Positions 46,156 to 58,441 of a stretch of DNA of 64,000 nucleotides are shown in pieces (positions within the stretch are counted from its first letter, which is position 1; each line of letters opens with the position of its first letter). The stretch lies in contig OY754468.1 of NCBI GenBank assembly GCA_963575645.1, positions 11,346,001 to 11,410,000 on the forward strand. The letters are read 5' to 3'. The translations under genes and the position numbers were made by a program. Below the pieces are notes generated by a model. The model was not told the DNA's origin. It worked only from the letters and a program-made list of their open reading frames with translations, and made no database searches. The DNA comes from Xanthostigma xanthostigma. Lineage: Eukaryota > Arthropoda > Insecta > Raphidioptera > Raphidiidae.

Positions 46156-46988
46156 AATGCTTACAAGGCGTCGTACAACGGTAAATAAGTAAGAATGAAT
46201 TATATGTATTTATTAAAATTTCTTTATTTCTTTTATTATTCCTTTCTTTATTTTAGTATTTTCTCCTATTGTCATCTAATTCTGAGTTACGTTAAAAATT
46301 TCAAGTCTTTCAGGAAGTTAGTTTAAAATCAATTAAAAAGTCCCCCCCCCCCCGATCCGGGGCTGATAGCAGGGTTTGGCACTGAGACCTAAGTTTTTTT
46401 TTTTTTTTTAATTTAAAATTTATTTCAACTTTTGAAATTCACATTATACCGTTTTTGTTATTTTATCCTGCAGTAACAAAAAAAAAGACAAACGGTAAAT
46501 ACTCGACACAAGAAACAAAAAGTTTCTGTGACCGTTCACTTGTTGTATTGTTGTTCGTGGGTAGGCTGAACTGGGAACATTATCTATACTCGTATATACA
46601 ACAAGGACTGTTGAGTGGTGCCACTCGTTCAAAAGGTCGCATTATATTATGTTTGTATTGTATTTAGGTCATTGTTTTGGAATAAAGAGTAACCGTTTGT
46701 ACCTATTACCAAAGCTATATTACTTAGTAGCTTTCATTTTGTTTAATAGAACGTTGATTTCGCATTGTGCTCTAGTATCCTCAAACGTCAAAACACATGC
46801 ACACAGTGGAATCCGGATAGAGCGAAGGGATATTACGTCGCACTAAGCGGACGACGCACAAAACGGCCTGAAATAATATTCACGGGTAACTTTGTGTTTA
46901 TTATATTTTTTTTTTTTGTTGAATGAGACACACCTAATTTCTTAGCCAAAGTCACATTCGATTCAACAGCTTCTAAACGTTTGTATTA
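46156..46988. other. No recognisable gene
   Basis: It contains GCAGGGTTTGGCACTGAGACC at 46371, similar to GCAGGGTTTCGCACTGCGACC at 27895, so a shared dispersed repeat. Frames here show no domain. Confidence 0.4.
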
Positions 46989-47722
46989 CTAGCGGTCCCG
47001 TCCGGTTTCAACCGGGTGCGAAAGAAAGAATGGGGAAGGGAGGGACATGAGTACGCACATACATCTTAGTTTACCGAGATGAATGTTGTGTCCAAATTTC
47101 ATGATGATCGGAGTTACCGTTCAAAAGTTTTTGTCGATAAAAAGCAGTATTTATACTTTTTTTAACTAATAATTTTCTTTTAAATCAATAATTACTGTAA
47201 GTAATAAAATATAATACATATTTAATTGAAAACACTGTAGGATAATTATTTTTATATAAGTACCTATTGTTATAACAGTTTTTAAATGAGCTATTAATTA
47301 GATTTATTTAATTTTAATTAGTCGTCAATAAAATTAAAATAGATTTAAATGCAAGCCTTACAAGAAAGCAATGTAGAAAATAAAAAAAAATAAAAATATA
47401 TTCGCCCAACGTGGGGCTCGAACCCACGACCCTGTCGCATGCCCTACCGCCTGACATAGCCGGGCTTGTGAATGTACGACCTAATATTGATATATGTAGT
47501 TACGGCATTTCACCTGAATAGAAGCTGTTTTTGAGATATATTTTGCAACATTTTTCATTGTCCGCTCCTATTGGTCGTAGCGTGATATTACATAGCTATA
47601 GCCTTCCTCGATAAATGGGCTATCCAACAAAAAAAAATTGCTTTCAATTTAAACCAGTAGTTCCTGAGATTAGCGCGTTCAACCAAACAAACAAACAAAC
47701 TCTTTAGCTTTATATATATACA
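46989..47722 (-). mobile_element. Helitron family 1 with tRNA-Lys
   Basis: The 3' end is CTAG at 46989 with the hairpin GCACCCGGTTGAAACCGG. The body holds a tRNA-Lys-like sequence (47403-47465), then GCTCCTATTGGTCGTAGC-type sequence, and a 5' end at about 47722 with TATAAAGCTAAAGAGTTTG. This is the longest copy with a preserved 3' end. Confidence 0.75.
47403..47465 (-). pseudogene. tRNA-Lys-like sequence, anticodon arm deleted
   Basis: The minus strand has GCCCGGC at the 5' end, GTGGGTTCGAGCCCCAC in the T-arm and GTTGGGCG at the 3' end. About ten bases covering the anticodon loop are missing (GCATGCGAC joins AGGGTCG), so it cannot decode. Confidence 0.75.
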
Positions 47723-48727
47723 CTATTTTCTTCAATTGAAAATCCGTTGACACAAAGTTATCGCAGTGATTGATCAAAAGGTGATAAAATACTAAGCGAT
47801 TTACTCGGGAATCTGGGAAGGAAGGTAGTGGTGAGGGCGGCAAGATAATGCGGAGTATTTGTCCTTGAAATTATGAATTGTTTTGAGGCGCGCGTCGTTC
47901 AAACCGGATGATTTTTAATAAATTACGTCGCTCAAAGCGGTATGGTCGTTTTAACCGGAATCATACTAAACGGATATACTTTCGTAGTACGTTTTTTGAA
48001 AAACAAACTTGAAGTTGTATTTACCTCGTTAAAAGCGGTCAGTCGTTATAAACGAAATCGTAATATCCGAATTCTACTGTACTATAATTCTATATTTGAT
48101 TCTATTTCATTAATTTCGGAATCCCAACATCAGTTATTCTGAAATAGATATACGTTCAAAAAACAAAATTTTATACGAATTTTCGATACGATGGTTTAAC
48201 TCGACTCCCAGTCTTGTGTCGAAAGCGGAGTCCAAAGCGTGCAGTTAACGCACCGAATAACATTAAAATCACATTTATATGCACGTGTGTACCGTTGAAA
48301 AGCGTATGAAACTCGAGTTCGAAAATCACTGCCATAAAATCATTGATCCATTAACAGGTCAACTGCAAACCGTTCGAACAATATTATTCATTGGCTTGTA
48401 TTGTTCTTTATACGCTGCATCTCGCTTATTATAACGGCTGTCTCAAAATACGTCACAAACAAAACAAAAGAAAGGCACGATTCGGGTTCGTGCTCTGTAA
48501 ATTTTTCGTGAAAAATTCGACAATTGTTGTTTCTTATACTGAGTGACCATTTTTATCCTAACACAATGCGGGGCAGAAAATGTTTGTTCAGTTCGGTGAG
48601 AAAAGACTTCCTTTTCGTTGAAGTGAATACTTCTTTAAAAACGGTGGTAAAGTCCTTTTCCCATGTAACGCATTTTGTCACGAAATTGTACTATTAGTAA
48701 CCCTATATAAACAATGATTCTTTGTAA
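47723..48727. other. No recognisable gene
   Basis: Nothing supported. A GAAGTGAATACTTCTTTAAA palindrome at 48619 is one of several similar small palindromes in the window. Confidence 0.4.
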
Positions 48728-48797
48728 GCATTCGTAGATCAGTGGTAGAATGCTGGTATACCACGCGGCCGGCCCGGGTTCGATTACCGTCAGGTGC
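48728..48797 (+). pseudogene. tRNA-Gly-like sequence
   Basis: GCATTCGTAGATCAGTGG, GTAGAATGC and GGCCCGGGTTCGATTACC align with animal tRNA-Gly. By alignment the anticodon is ACC where Gly-GCC is usual. The 3' acceptor strand (CAGGTGC) pairs poorly with the 5' strand. It is probably a pseudogene or SINE head. Confidence 0.5.
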
Positions 48798-48867
48798 GCG
48801 CAACAAGATGATTGTTTTTATCATGATTGTTTTTATTATCATTATTTTTAAGTATACCTATTATATA

Positions 48868-49636
48868 CCGGGTGAGTTAAAAGTCCCGGAACGGTTGAAT
48901 ATCTCGCATACTATGCATCATATCAAAAAAAAAAAAAATACGTGTCAAATATTTTCCGCAAAACTATTTTTTGATACCACACATGACTCCCCACCCCCCC
49001 CCCCAGTTGGTGGGGGGAGGGGCAACTTTAAAATTTTAAATAGGAACCCCTATTTTTTATTTCAGATTCGGATTCTACGGGAAAAATTACATCAATTTTA
49101 CTTCGATCGTTTTTTTCGATTCGCGAACGATGTCGCGGTAATCGCGAAAAACTTAAAAAAATCAATCCAATTTCGCAATAATGGATGACATTCCATTCAC
49201 AATTTCGAAGTTTCCCCTCCCTCCACACACTGATTGCGGGGTGGGGGGTCATGTGTGGTATCAAAAAAAGTTTTGCGAAAAATATTTGATACGTATTTTT
49301 TTGTTTTTCGATTTTATGCGTAATATGCAAAATATCCATTTCCGGAAATTATTGATTTTTTAAGTTTTTCGCGATTACCGCGACATCGGTCGCGAATCGA
49401 AAAAAAGTAAAATTGATGTAATTTTTCCCGTAGAGTCCGAATCTGCAATAAAAAATAGGGGTTCCTATTTAAAATTTTAAAGTTGCCCCTCCCCCCACCA
49501 ACAGGGTGGGGGGTGGGGAGTTATGTGTGGTATCAAAAAATAGTTTTGCGAAAAATATTTGACACGTATTTTTTTTTTTTATATGATGCGTAGTATGCGA
49601 GATATTCAACCGTTCCGGGACTTTTAACTCACCTGG
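48868..49636. mobile_element. Tc1/mariner-like foldback element with TA target duplication
   Basis: CCGGGTGAGTTAAAAGTCCC at the left faces GGGACTTTTAACTCACCTGG at the right, with TA on both sides. Inverted arms run about 290 bp each (48868-49160 and 49350-49636). A third, diverged copy of the terminal region lies in the centre (49205-49345). There is no transposase frame; the frame at 48742-49188 spans the tRNA-like sequence and the left arm by chance. Confidence 0.75.
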
Positions 49637-49770
49637 TATACATTTTTCGACTAATTTATCAGAATAATACTTGAGCCAAAAAATAATATTTGCAGTAAAC
49701 CTGCAAAAATTTTGTTGTCTACTTGTATTTTCTTATTTATTATATGCAGTAAACCTGCAAAAAAATTAAA

Positions 49771-49992
49771 AATGTGTCATGAGAACGCGTTACAGAAGTG
49801 AAACTTCTAGTTTCTAATCATACGATTGCATTTGGACAAATGGAAAAGATGTGAGATAGTGTCACTTAACTTGTACAGACTAAATATCTAAATGTGAAAC
49901 TATCTCGTAACATATTTTTTCTACTTGTCCAAATGCAATCGTGCGATTTGCAACTAGAAGTTTCACTTCTGTAATGCGTTCTTGTAACACAT
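49771..49992. repeat. Hairpin MITE
   Basis: The left arm AATGTGTCATGAGAACGCG, GAAGTGAAACTTCTAG, ATACGATTGCATTTGGACAA is mirrored by TTGTCCAAATGCAATCGTGC, CTAGAAGTTTCACTTC, GCGTTCTTGTAACACATT. Arms are about 65 bp; the centre is AT-rich. Confidence 0.75.
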
Positions 49993-51656
49993 TTTTTTAG
50001 TACCTTAAGTGACTTCTTATATGAAACATCACAATACGCGAAGAGACGAACGATCTTTTTTTAGTAACCTAAATTTAAAAAAAACGAATGACTTTTTTTA
50101 GTCGCGCGAGTAAAATATAAACGAATATTGTAAAATTCACATAATAATGCGAGACATTAGTGCAGCGTATATTTATTCTGTAATTAATTTTTAACCGACG
50201 AAAAACAAAAACGGAGGAGGTTCTCAAGTCGACGCGTATATTTTTTTTTTATGTATGACCACGCATAATTCTACTTGATATTTTGCTTGGTGAATTAAAC
50301 TCTCTAAACATGAATTAGTAAAAGTTTCACTGATTGTGCAAGTAAATCTGTATTCACTTGATAATAATCAGTGATTTTCACAATAAATTAGTGAATTCTA
50401 AGAGATAGAAAGTAAATTTTATTCTAACAAATAAATTTATTCCAAGATTAGCAACTTCTATCTTTAATAGTGTTCGGTGAATATGGGCATAAATCCAATA
50501 TTTTCAAGTCTACTTCACAATGTCTAGCTTAGCGTACAGGTACCTAGTTTGTGTCGTAATTCCTTATTTTAAACAGCGTATGTCTCTCTGTATATTGTTA
50601 TTGTTGACAACGTCAGATACAAAACAACGCGACGTTGTTGCTCGATAGCGGTCTATTTAGTTGTTCTATTTCTATAGAATGTAATAACTGCACGGACTGA
50701 TTCAGACAGATCACTGCAAATAACAGAAATCCAATAAGAGAACATCGCATCGTGCGGATTATATAATGCTCGTTCGGTTTCGATTGTTAGCAGAGAAGCA
50801 GATTAGATATTTTCTTGGAATCGCTATTCGCAGCAGGGATGGACAACATATTTTAAATATCGACGTTAACATCGAACGATACATCGAAAAAAAAAACGAC
50901 ATTTTCTAGGATCGAATTTTTTCAACGAGTACAAAACAGGTCATGTAATTGTCTACAAAAACTGTTCTTATATTTTTTTCCTATGAATCACTATTCCTGA
51001 GATATGGGACTAAAATGTCTACGTATGTACTGAAAGTATTTATCAAAAATAATGTTAAATATTAATATGTATATTAGTATTTTCGATGTATGAAGTCACC
51101 ATTTCAAAAGAATGGTGATTCGTAGGGAAAAAAGTATAAGAACAATTATTGTAGATAATTGTATGTTCTACAAATTTTGTCTGACCTATTTTTAGAAAAC
51201 ATTTACCGTTTACGAGAAAAGTGCAAAAAACCGATAGTTTTAACCTTGAATATTTTTTATAGCAGATGTAGGATCGTTGGGGACTTTTGTTATTTCATTT
51301 GTAATAGTGTACCTAAGACCTGTACCAATTTTCAGCTCTATGCGAATTATTGTAAACCTACTACTATTGTTTTGTCTATGACTGGACTACTCGGTGTTTT
51401 TCTTACAATATTTTACTTTGAAGTCTCATCGACTTTATCTGCAATGCAGCTTGAATTTCACAAACATTTTTTACGTCTTTATTTATGTGGAGACAGTTAA
51501 CTTACCGCACAGGTTTTATAACACCTCGCATAAAATATGCATGTCGCTTGACACAAATGTGATTAAAAAATTTACCGATCAACATACATACGAGCGCGAT
51601 GTATTAGGCAAAATCGAATTTATATTCAGTGTTAATTTCTGCTTTTTACGTATAAA
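49993..51656. other. No recognisable gene
   Basis: The frame at 51159-51500 has no recognised domain. The block AACCGACGAAAAACAAAAAC at about 50192 recurs twice at 57172-57310. GCAGGGATGGACAACATATT at 50832 resembles a hAT end without a partner. Confidence 0.4.
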
Positions 51657-52640
51657 AAAAAATTGGTTGTCTGTAAAGTCGGTTTACGGACGATAGTTTT
51701 ACGTGATAACGTATTCCGTAATACATAACCTAAATTTATATAATAATTATAATAATTCGAATCTATGATATTGCATCTTTCGCTTCAAATTTAGGTAAAT
51801 TTTATTAAGTAGAATAATAAAACACTATAAAAAGTACACTATTATTATATAAAAAACAACTATGGCATGTATCTCTTTTGCGCATGCGCCGATTTTCCCC
51901 AAAAAAGTTACAAAAATTTCTAGTAAAAATAGATAGAGTAAAAACCGTTTTAAAAACTATATTATTATTATATAAAACATCATTATAAGAGATATATTCT
52001 TTTACGCATGCGCCGATGTTCCCCAAAAACAATAGGCCACTTCATATTTGCATATCAAACATCCTCCCAAAATTTGGTTTCAATCCGCTTATCCTTGGTG
52101 TCGGAATGATAAGAAATGTCAAAAGTGCCGTTTGCAACTGTCAAAGTATTATGTTCTAATAATAATTAGTTATTCCAATAGTTAACTTAGAAGGCGTTGC
52201 ATTTCACAAAATACTAATGTCAAAAAATTGAATTAAACATTAGAAATGCAGCCGTTTTCATGTTAAGACAAGACATACGTTATTTTCTAATTTCCATGTA
52301 CGGCAAACAAAGACGACCGACCGCGTCGCGCGCGCGCCATGCATTAGACAACATTGCATTTATACAGCTATTTTTCTATATAAATTTGTATAAAAAAACT
52401 GTTTAGGCAAATTCTGTTATACGAAATCTATGTAAAATGTTCTCCTCTTTCGTTTAAGACTGGTTTCAAACCGATCTGATTTAAATTGAGCGAGAAATTA
52501 TCAAAAAGCACGCACAGGGTCAGGCGGAACGTTACGCGTTAGGAACGTTACGTTACACTTTTTCGTGCATGCAGTCGGTGTTTTATCAATTTATAAGATT
52601 GGTGATTCATCAATTTATAAGACGTTATCACGTCAAAAAA
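51657..52640. repeat. Segmental duplication, copy 1 (uninterrupted)
   Basis: It matches 56450-58441 over its whole length with a few substitutions and small indels, apart from the insertion at 57172-58164 in copy 2. It starts TTGGTTGTCTGTAAAGTCGG and ends GACGTTATCACGTCAAAA. It contains TTTACGCATGCGCCGATGTT-type sequence twice. No gene was found in it. Confidence 0.88.
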
Positions 52641-53620
52641 CTATTTGCGCGAATTCTGTTATACGAAATGTTCTTCTCTTTCGTTTAAGACAGGTTTCGA
52701 ACAGATCTGATTCAAATTGAGCGAATTATAAGCGAATAACTTTTTTGTTTTCAATTTGCTCCCCTCTGGGACCAAAATTCAGAAATCAGACTCCGTTAGG
52801 ATCTTTCAAAAGCGCTATATTATAAGTGTGCCAAATTTCAACTTTCTGAGTCTACGGGCAGACCTACAATAGGTAATTACATTAGATTTTCTTCACGCTT
52901 TTTTCTTACGTTTTTTTTCCAGCCCTCTCAATTCATATCTATAACGTCCCATAAGGAACTTCGTTCCAAAAATAGCCTACAGAATTTTTGAAATCGTAAG
53001 AGACTCAAAAAAATTTCATCAAATTTCAGCAATTTTCGTTACCCGTTTCTACTCTGCGAACTGGTGAAAATATCATTTGGATTTTTGGTTCATCATTAAA
53101 AAAATAGATACTAAACACATAGGTAGCTTTAATCGAGTTTTAAAAAAGTTTCAAAAAAATGCAGGACTATTAAACTTACCAACTTGGGTATAGGCAGAGC
53201 GTTAGGTATTGGGCAATCAACTCACCTGAAAATAAAAAAAACACATTAATTAAATAAAATATTCATATTAAAAATAACAATAATTTTAATATTTTCAAAT
53301 TAAATTTCAGTTTGAAATGTAAACCGGTTTGTTTGTCAAGAAAGGCAATTATAAAAATTAAAAAAGCTGCAAGAAAAATTTCAATATAATTAAATTTTAA
53401 ATGTATCATTTATGAGCACAATTCATTAAGTAAATTATTCTAATTACGGGTAGTACGAAAGTTCCTTAATTTAATTTGGGATTTCGTATATTCAGTTCAC
53501 AGTGAAATGTTACGTCGTCGCGCGTCTTTTCTATTTACTTAAAAAGTCTGCAAAGACGTCCAATCAGCAACTCAATTGCATATATCTGTAACTCTTATTT
53601 ACAACGTTAAATACTCCTTC
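52641..53620. other. No recognisable gene
   Basis: AT-rich. TGTTCTTCTCTTTCGTTTAAGAC-type sequence at 52669 repeats the block at 52440, so part of it is a diverged duplication. No gene. Confidence 0.4.
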
Positions 53621-53885
53621 GCAAGGGTGTAGATAAGGGGGCGTAAAGGGGGTAATTACCCCTCCCCCAGGATCATAATTATAAAAAAATAAAATTGAAA
53701 ATAATACGAACCCTGGCTAAAAAAAAATAAAATTGAGAAACACTTCTTGAAAAAAAATTTGTAAAATTGGTTTGAAAATTAATAATTTGCTTGACATCTT
53801 CCTTTGTGAGTATTCTTGTGTGTTATTAAAAAAAATATTAATTTTTTTCTTCCCCCCCAGAAAAATAAAATATCTACGCCCTTGC
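53621..53885. repeat. hAT-like MITE
   Basis: GCAAGGGTGTAGATA at the left faces TATCTACGCCCTTGC at the right. It is 265 bp with subterminal C and G runs. A related single end occurs in the tandem duplication at 30009-30421. A target duplication is not clear. Confidence 0.6.
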
Positions 53886-54087
53886 TTTATCCGTACTAGA
53901 TTTTCACGTCATCCCTTCTTTTTCTTCCTTCGTAGACACGTTTGAAACATTATCATATAATTTAAATTATTTTTTGCGCACCCTTTTTTCGTGCCTCAAT
54001 AAAAATATGCGAATATTTGTTACGTCACTAATAGGACGAGAGCTATCAAACATTTTTGGGTAGGTATTTGTGACAGCGTGAAAAGGA
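53886..54087. other. No recognisable feature
   Basis: Short unassigned stretch. Confidence 0.3.
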
Positions 54088-54668
54088 TCCCGCACAAACC
54101 TTATGGGATTTGGTTCTCGGTTGAATTGATCGAAAATGGTTTTATTTTATAGTTTAAAGGTCACTAAGAAAAAGTGTCCATGGGCACATAGCCTAAAAAC
54201 CAATAGATTTTTAACTACAGATATGTTTAGCGAGATTTTAGATGTAGGGATATCCATTAAATTCACAACATTCAACTTGTGTGCTCTTTTTTAGAAATAG
54301 AAAAATAGTCGAAAACTAGGTAATAATGGAAGGTGTCACCCTGTATAAAATAACAAAATCAATGTATAAGAATGTTAGAGATTCGTCGGAATTTAGCACA
54401 GAAAAGAATCTCTAAAGAGATTCTTCGATAAAGTCATATTTGGATTCAACGCACTCGAAAACATATTTCTAAAGCTTATATTAGGATTTTTTTAAGATTG
54501 TGAATTCAATGGATATCCCTGTATCTAAAATCGCGATTACCATATCTGTAGCTAAAAATCTATTGGCTTTTAGGCTATACGCCCATGGACGCTTTTTCTT
54601 AGTGACCTTTAAACTATAAAATAAAACCATTTTCGATCAATTTAACCGAGACCCAAATCCCAAAACGA
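54088..54668. repeat. Foldback repeat, ~180-bp arms
   Basis: ATGGGATTTGGTTCTCGGTT, GTGTCCATGGGCACATAGCC and GGGATATCCATTAAATTCAC at the left are mirrored at the right in reverse order (54485-54668). The same blocks are spread along 37916-38720. It is non-coding. Confidence 0.75.
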
Positions 54669-55002
54669 ATAAAGGTTGAAGCAGCCAAATTACAAACTGA
54701 TTTCGTCGCACGCACTGTATATAATATTATGCTCTATGCGTGAGTTTTAAAATGAGACGATGCTTTAGCCTCAGGTCGGTTAATTGCTCCGCAGAAGGCG
54801 GGGTGGGCGTGGCAGTCTCCCTCGCGATTATGCAAGATTAAAACAAAACACGACCACAGCACGGAAACATGTTCACATTTTATAATAATATTTGCAATGA
54901 AGTAATCAGCTGAAAAGGCGATTCTGAAAAATTACATCGAAAACAACATCTTGAATAATCGACATTTTATATAACATGAATAACTTTCATATTTTTTTTA
55001 AT
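54669..55002. other. No recognisable gene
   Basis: Nothing supported. Confidence 0.35.
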
Positions 55003-55667
55003 TTAAGGAGGTTGATGCGTTACAGTCCCAATCAAAAGTAAGTCGAATTCCAAATAGGAACTTTTCCATATTTTTTTACAAAAGGTTATAAGTCGATGAT
55101 ACTAATAAATTATTGTCATAAAGGCACAAATAAATATTTTTTTTTAATATTAGTAATTAAGTTAGGTTAGAAAAAATAAATGTATGTAAATATCTGTATT
55201 TTACATATTTTTTGCAGTAAATAATTAAAAAAAGAAATTAGATGTAATAAAAATTAAAATTAAATCATTAAAAAGTTGAAAATTCAGTTAAAATTGTCTA
55301 GAATAAAAGTCCAAAATCGAAAAATGCTAAGGTTTAATAATTTTTTTTATTGATTTAAAGTCTCCTAATTAAATTAGAAAAAATATTAAAATATGCGTAA
55401 GACACCGATGCTTTACATAGTTAATTTTCGGAACTGCTGACATTATTTGGTTATTTGCAAAAAATTAAAATGTACCGTTTGCATGCTATAGGTTGACATA
55501 ATATTTTCCATAAGACTACATGTTAAAGTTTTTTTTAATTTTTAACTTTATAAATCTCCTAATGATTTAGGATTTTTTACAGAAAATTTTGTCATAAAAA
55601 AATCTATTAAAAAAACTTTATTTCAGTTTTTTTTCATTACCTTCGTAAAACGGCTCAACCTCCTTAA
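55003..55667. repeat. TIR element flanked by TTAA
   Basis: TTAAGGAGGTTGA (55003-55015) faces TCAACCTCCTTAA (55655-55667). The TTAA at both ends could be a piggyBac-like target duplication, but the GGAGG end is not the usual CCC start, so the superfamily is open. The 665-bp interior is strongly AT-rich and non-coding. Confidence 0.55.
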
Positions 55668-55991
55668 TAAAATTACTGTAAACATTATAGACTAGATTGT
55701 AGAGTATAAACGCTCAACAACATTTATAATGACGCGATTCTGCAGTATGTTATAGAAATCCAAGCGGTGTTAAATTTTTATCATCTTCTAACAAACGTGG
55801 CTTTTAATTTCTGAGACAGAAATTTAACATCATAATAGCATCATAAAATTGACCGTTAACACATAGTTCAGGAAATAAAGACAAAAAATACGTCAAACTT
55901 CGGAAAAATTAGGGGAAAGCTAGATTTTCGTATGAACATTCCTGTCGTGGTTCTAAACAATATTCCAAAAGTCCCCACCGATATATAATTA
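55668..55991. other. No recognisable gene
   Basis: Nothing supported. Confidence 0.35.
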
Positions 55992-56336
55992 CTAGCGGTC
56001 CCGCTCGGTTTCACCCGGGTGCAAAAGAACGAATGAGAGTGGAGGGACATGAGTACGCACATTCATCTTAGTTTACCAAGATGAATGTTGTGTCCAAATT
56101 TCATGATGATCGGAGTTACCGTTCAAAAGTTTTTGTCGGACTGACAAATCTTGAAATACATTTTGCAACATTTTTCATTGATGCTCCGCTCCTATTGGTC
56201 GTAACGTGATAATATATAGCCTTCCTCGATAAATGGGCTATCCAACAAAAAACAAATTTTTCAATTCGAACCAGTAGTTCCTGAGATTAACTCGTTCAAC
56301 CAAACAAACAAACAAACTCTTTAGCCTTGTATATTA
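55992..56336 (-). mobile_element. Helitron family 1, internally deleted copy
   Basis: The 3' end is CTAG at 55992 with the hairpin GCACCCGGGTGAAACCG. The 5' end near 56336 has CAAGGCTAAAGAGTTTG and repeated TTTG. The tRNA-Lys segment is deleted. A Penelope-like fragment follows directly. Confidence 0.72.
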
Positions 56337-56337
56337 G

Positions 56338-56455
56338 TCAATAAATAAAATTATCGACCAATTTTTCAGACAATATATTAACAAAAAAATATATATATAA
56401 TTAATACATTAACGTTTCAATCCGGATTTGAATCTTCTTCAGAACTGATCTAAAA
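56338..56455 (-). mobile_element. Penelope-like fragment
   Basis: On the minus strand, 56442-56413 reads CTGAAGA, a stem, then GAAACGTT. It is cut at about 56455, where the segmental duplication begins. Confidence 0.5.
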
Positions 56456-58441
56456 AATTGGTTGTCTGTAAAGTCGGTTTACGGACGATAGTTTTACGTG
56501 ATAACGTATTCCGTAATACATAACCTAAATTTATATAATAATTATAATAATTCGAATCTATGATATTGCATCTTTCGCTTCAAATTTAGGTAAATTTTAA
56601 AAGTAGAATAATAAAACACTATAAAAAGTACACTATTATTATATAAAAAACAACTATGGCATGTATCTCTTTTGCGCATGCGCCGATTTTCCCCAAAAAA
56701 TTTACAAAAATTTCTAGTAAAAATAGATAGAGTAAAAACCGTTTTAAAAACTATATTATTATTATTATATAAAACATCATTATAAGAGATATATTCTTTT
56801 ACGCATGCGCCGATGTTCTCCAAAAACAATAGGCCACTTCATATTTGCATATCAAACATCCTCCCAAAATTTGGTTTCAATCCGCTTATCCTTGGTGTCG
56901 GAATGATAAGAAATGTCAAAAGTGACGTTTGCAACTGTCAAAGTATTATGTTCTAATAATAATTAGTTATTCCAATAGTTAACTTAGAAGGCGTTGCATT
57001 TCAGAAAATACTAATGTCAAAAAATTGAATTAACATTAGAAATGCAGCCGTTTTCATGTTAAGACAAGACATACGTTATTTTCTAATTTCCATGTACGGC
57101 AAACAAAGACGACCGACCGCGTCGCGCGCGCGCCATGCATTAGACAACATTGCATTTATACAGCTATTTTTAACCGACGAAAAACAAAAACGGAGGAGGT
57201 TCTCAATTCGACGCGTATATTTTTTTTTTTTTTTTATTTTTTTTTTTTTTAACCGACGAAAAACAAAAACGGAGGAGGTTCTCAATTCGACGCGTATATT
57301 TTTTTTTTTTTTTTTATTTTTTTTTTTTTTATTTATGTATGACCACGCATAACTTTTTACAGAGTAGTCCGATTTTGATAATTATTTTTTTGTTTGAAAG
57401 GGTATACCCCGAAGTTGGTCCCATATAAATTTCGTAGAAAAATTCCAACCCTAAGGGTAGGAAAACAGGGGATGATTGATTGTTCACTCACTGATTGTAA
57501 TGTATGACCACACATAACTTTTTACAGAGTGGTCCAATTTTGATAATTATTTTTTTATTGGATAGGGTATACCTCGAGGTTCGTCTCATATAAATTTGGA
57601 AAAAAAACTCCTACCCTAAGGGTGGGAAAATAGGGGTGATTTATAGTTCACTCACAGATTTTCATGCTGAGTTGTGTATTACAATTATAAATTATATAGC
57701 CACAAAAAATTATAAAATAAAAACTTTTTAACAAAAAAATTAAACCGCCGAAAAACTGAAAAGCAAAAAATAATACTATCTAAGTAGTTGAACGTATGTG
57801 ACAGTCTAGTATATCTAAGTAATTTTGAGTCGGCGTCAAACCATCAATGAACAAAGATCACTAAAAGAAATAACTAAATCAAATTAACAATGATACGTGA
57901 AATCTCCAGCGATAAACATTAACATTCCAAACATGCGCTCTCCACACGACCACTCGCAAAGACGTATGCCCTCAGTGTGCCCGTTCGGGTTGCTCTGTCG
58001 CTGACATTAACTTCGTGAACGCTCAGAGATTTCCGGCGAAGGATTGTTGACGCCGACTCAAAATTACTTAGATATACTAGACTGTCACATACGTTCAACT
58101 ACTTAGATAGTATTATTTTTTGCTTTTCAGTTTTTCGGCGGTTTAATTTTTTTGTTAAAAAGTTTTTTTCTATATAAATTTGTATAAAAAAACTGTTTAG
58201 GCAAATTCTGTTATACGAAATCTGTGTAAAATGTTCTCCTCTTTCGTTTAAGACTGGTTTCAAACCGATCTGATTTAAATTGAGCGAGAAATTAGCAAAA
58301 AGCACGCACAGGGTCAGGCGGAACGTTACGCGTTACGAACGTTAGGAACGTTACGTTACACTTTTTCGTGCATGCAGTCGGTGTTTTATCAATTTATAAG
58401 ATTGGTGATTCATCAATTTATAAGACGTTATCACGTCAAAA
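56450..58441. repeat. Segmental duplication, copy 2 (interrupted)
   Basis: It matches 51657-52640. The CAGCTATTTTT / TTTCTATATAAATTTG junction, continuous in copy 1 at about 52378, is split here by the insertion at 57172-58164. A few substitutions and small indels separate the copies. Confidence 0.88.
57172..58164. mobile_element. Composite insertion with tandem and inverted repeats
   Basis: It holds two copies of AACCGACGAAAAACAAAAAC with a poly-T stretch (57172-57310), then a 157-bp tandem pair starting TGTATGACCACGCATAAC (57346 and 57502), then inverted arms of about 120 bp (57717-57838 and 58046-58165) with ACTATCTAAGTAGTTGAACG and its mirror. The absence of this block from copy 1 fixes its borders. 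The frames at 57056-57352 are low-complexity artefacts. Confidence 0.7.

Noticed and set aside
48742-49188. 148-codon frame
   Set aside because: It runs from the tRNA-Gly-like sequence into a foldback arm; the reading is accidental.
51159-51696. Two overlapping plus-strand frames with hydrophobic segments
   Set aside because: AT-rich DNA gives Phe/Leu/Ile-rich frames by chance; there is no start context or splice evidence.
57056-57352. 98-codon frame with Phe/Lys-rich sequence
   Set aside because: It is mostly a translated poly-T stretch within a repeat.
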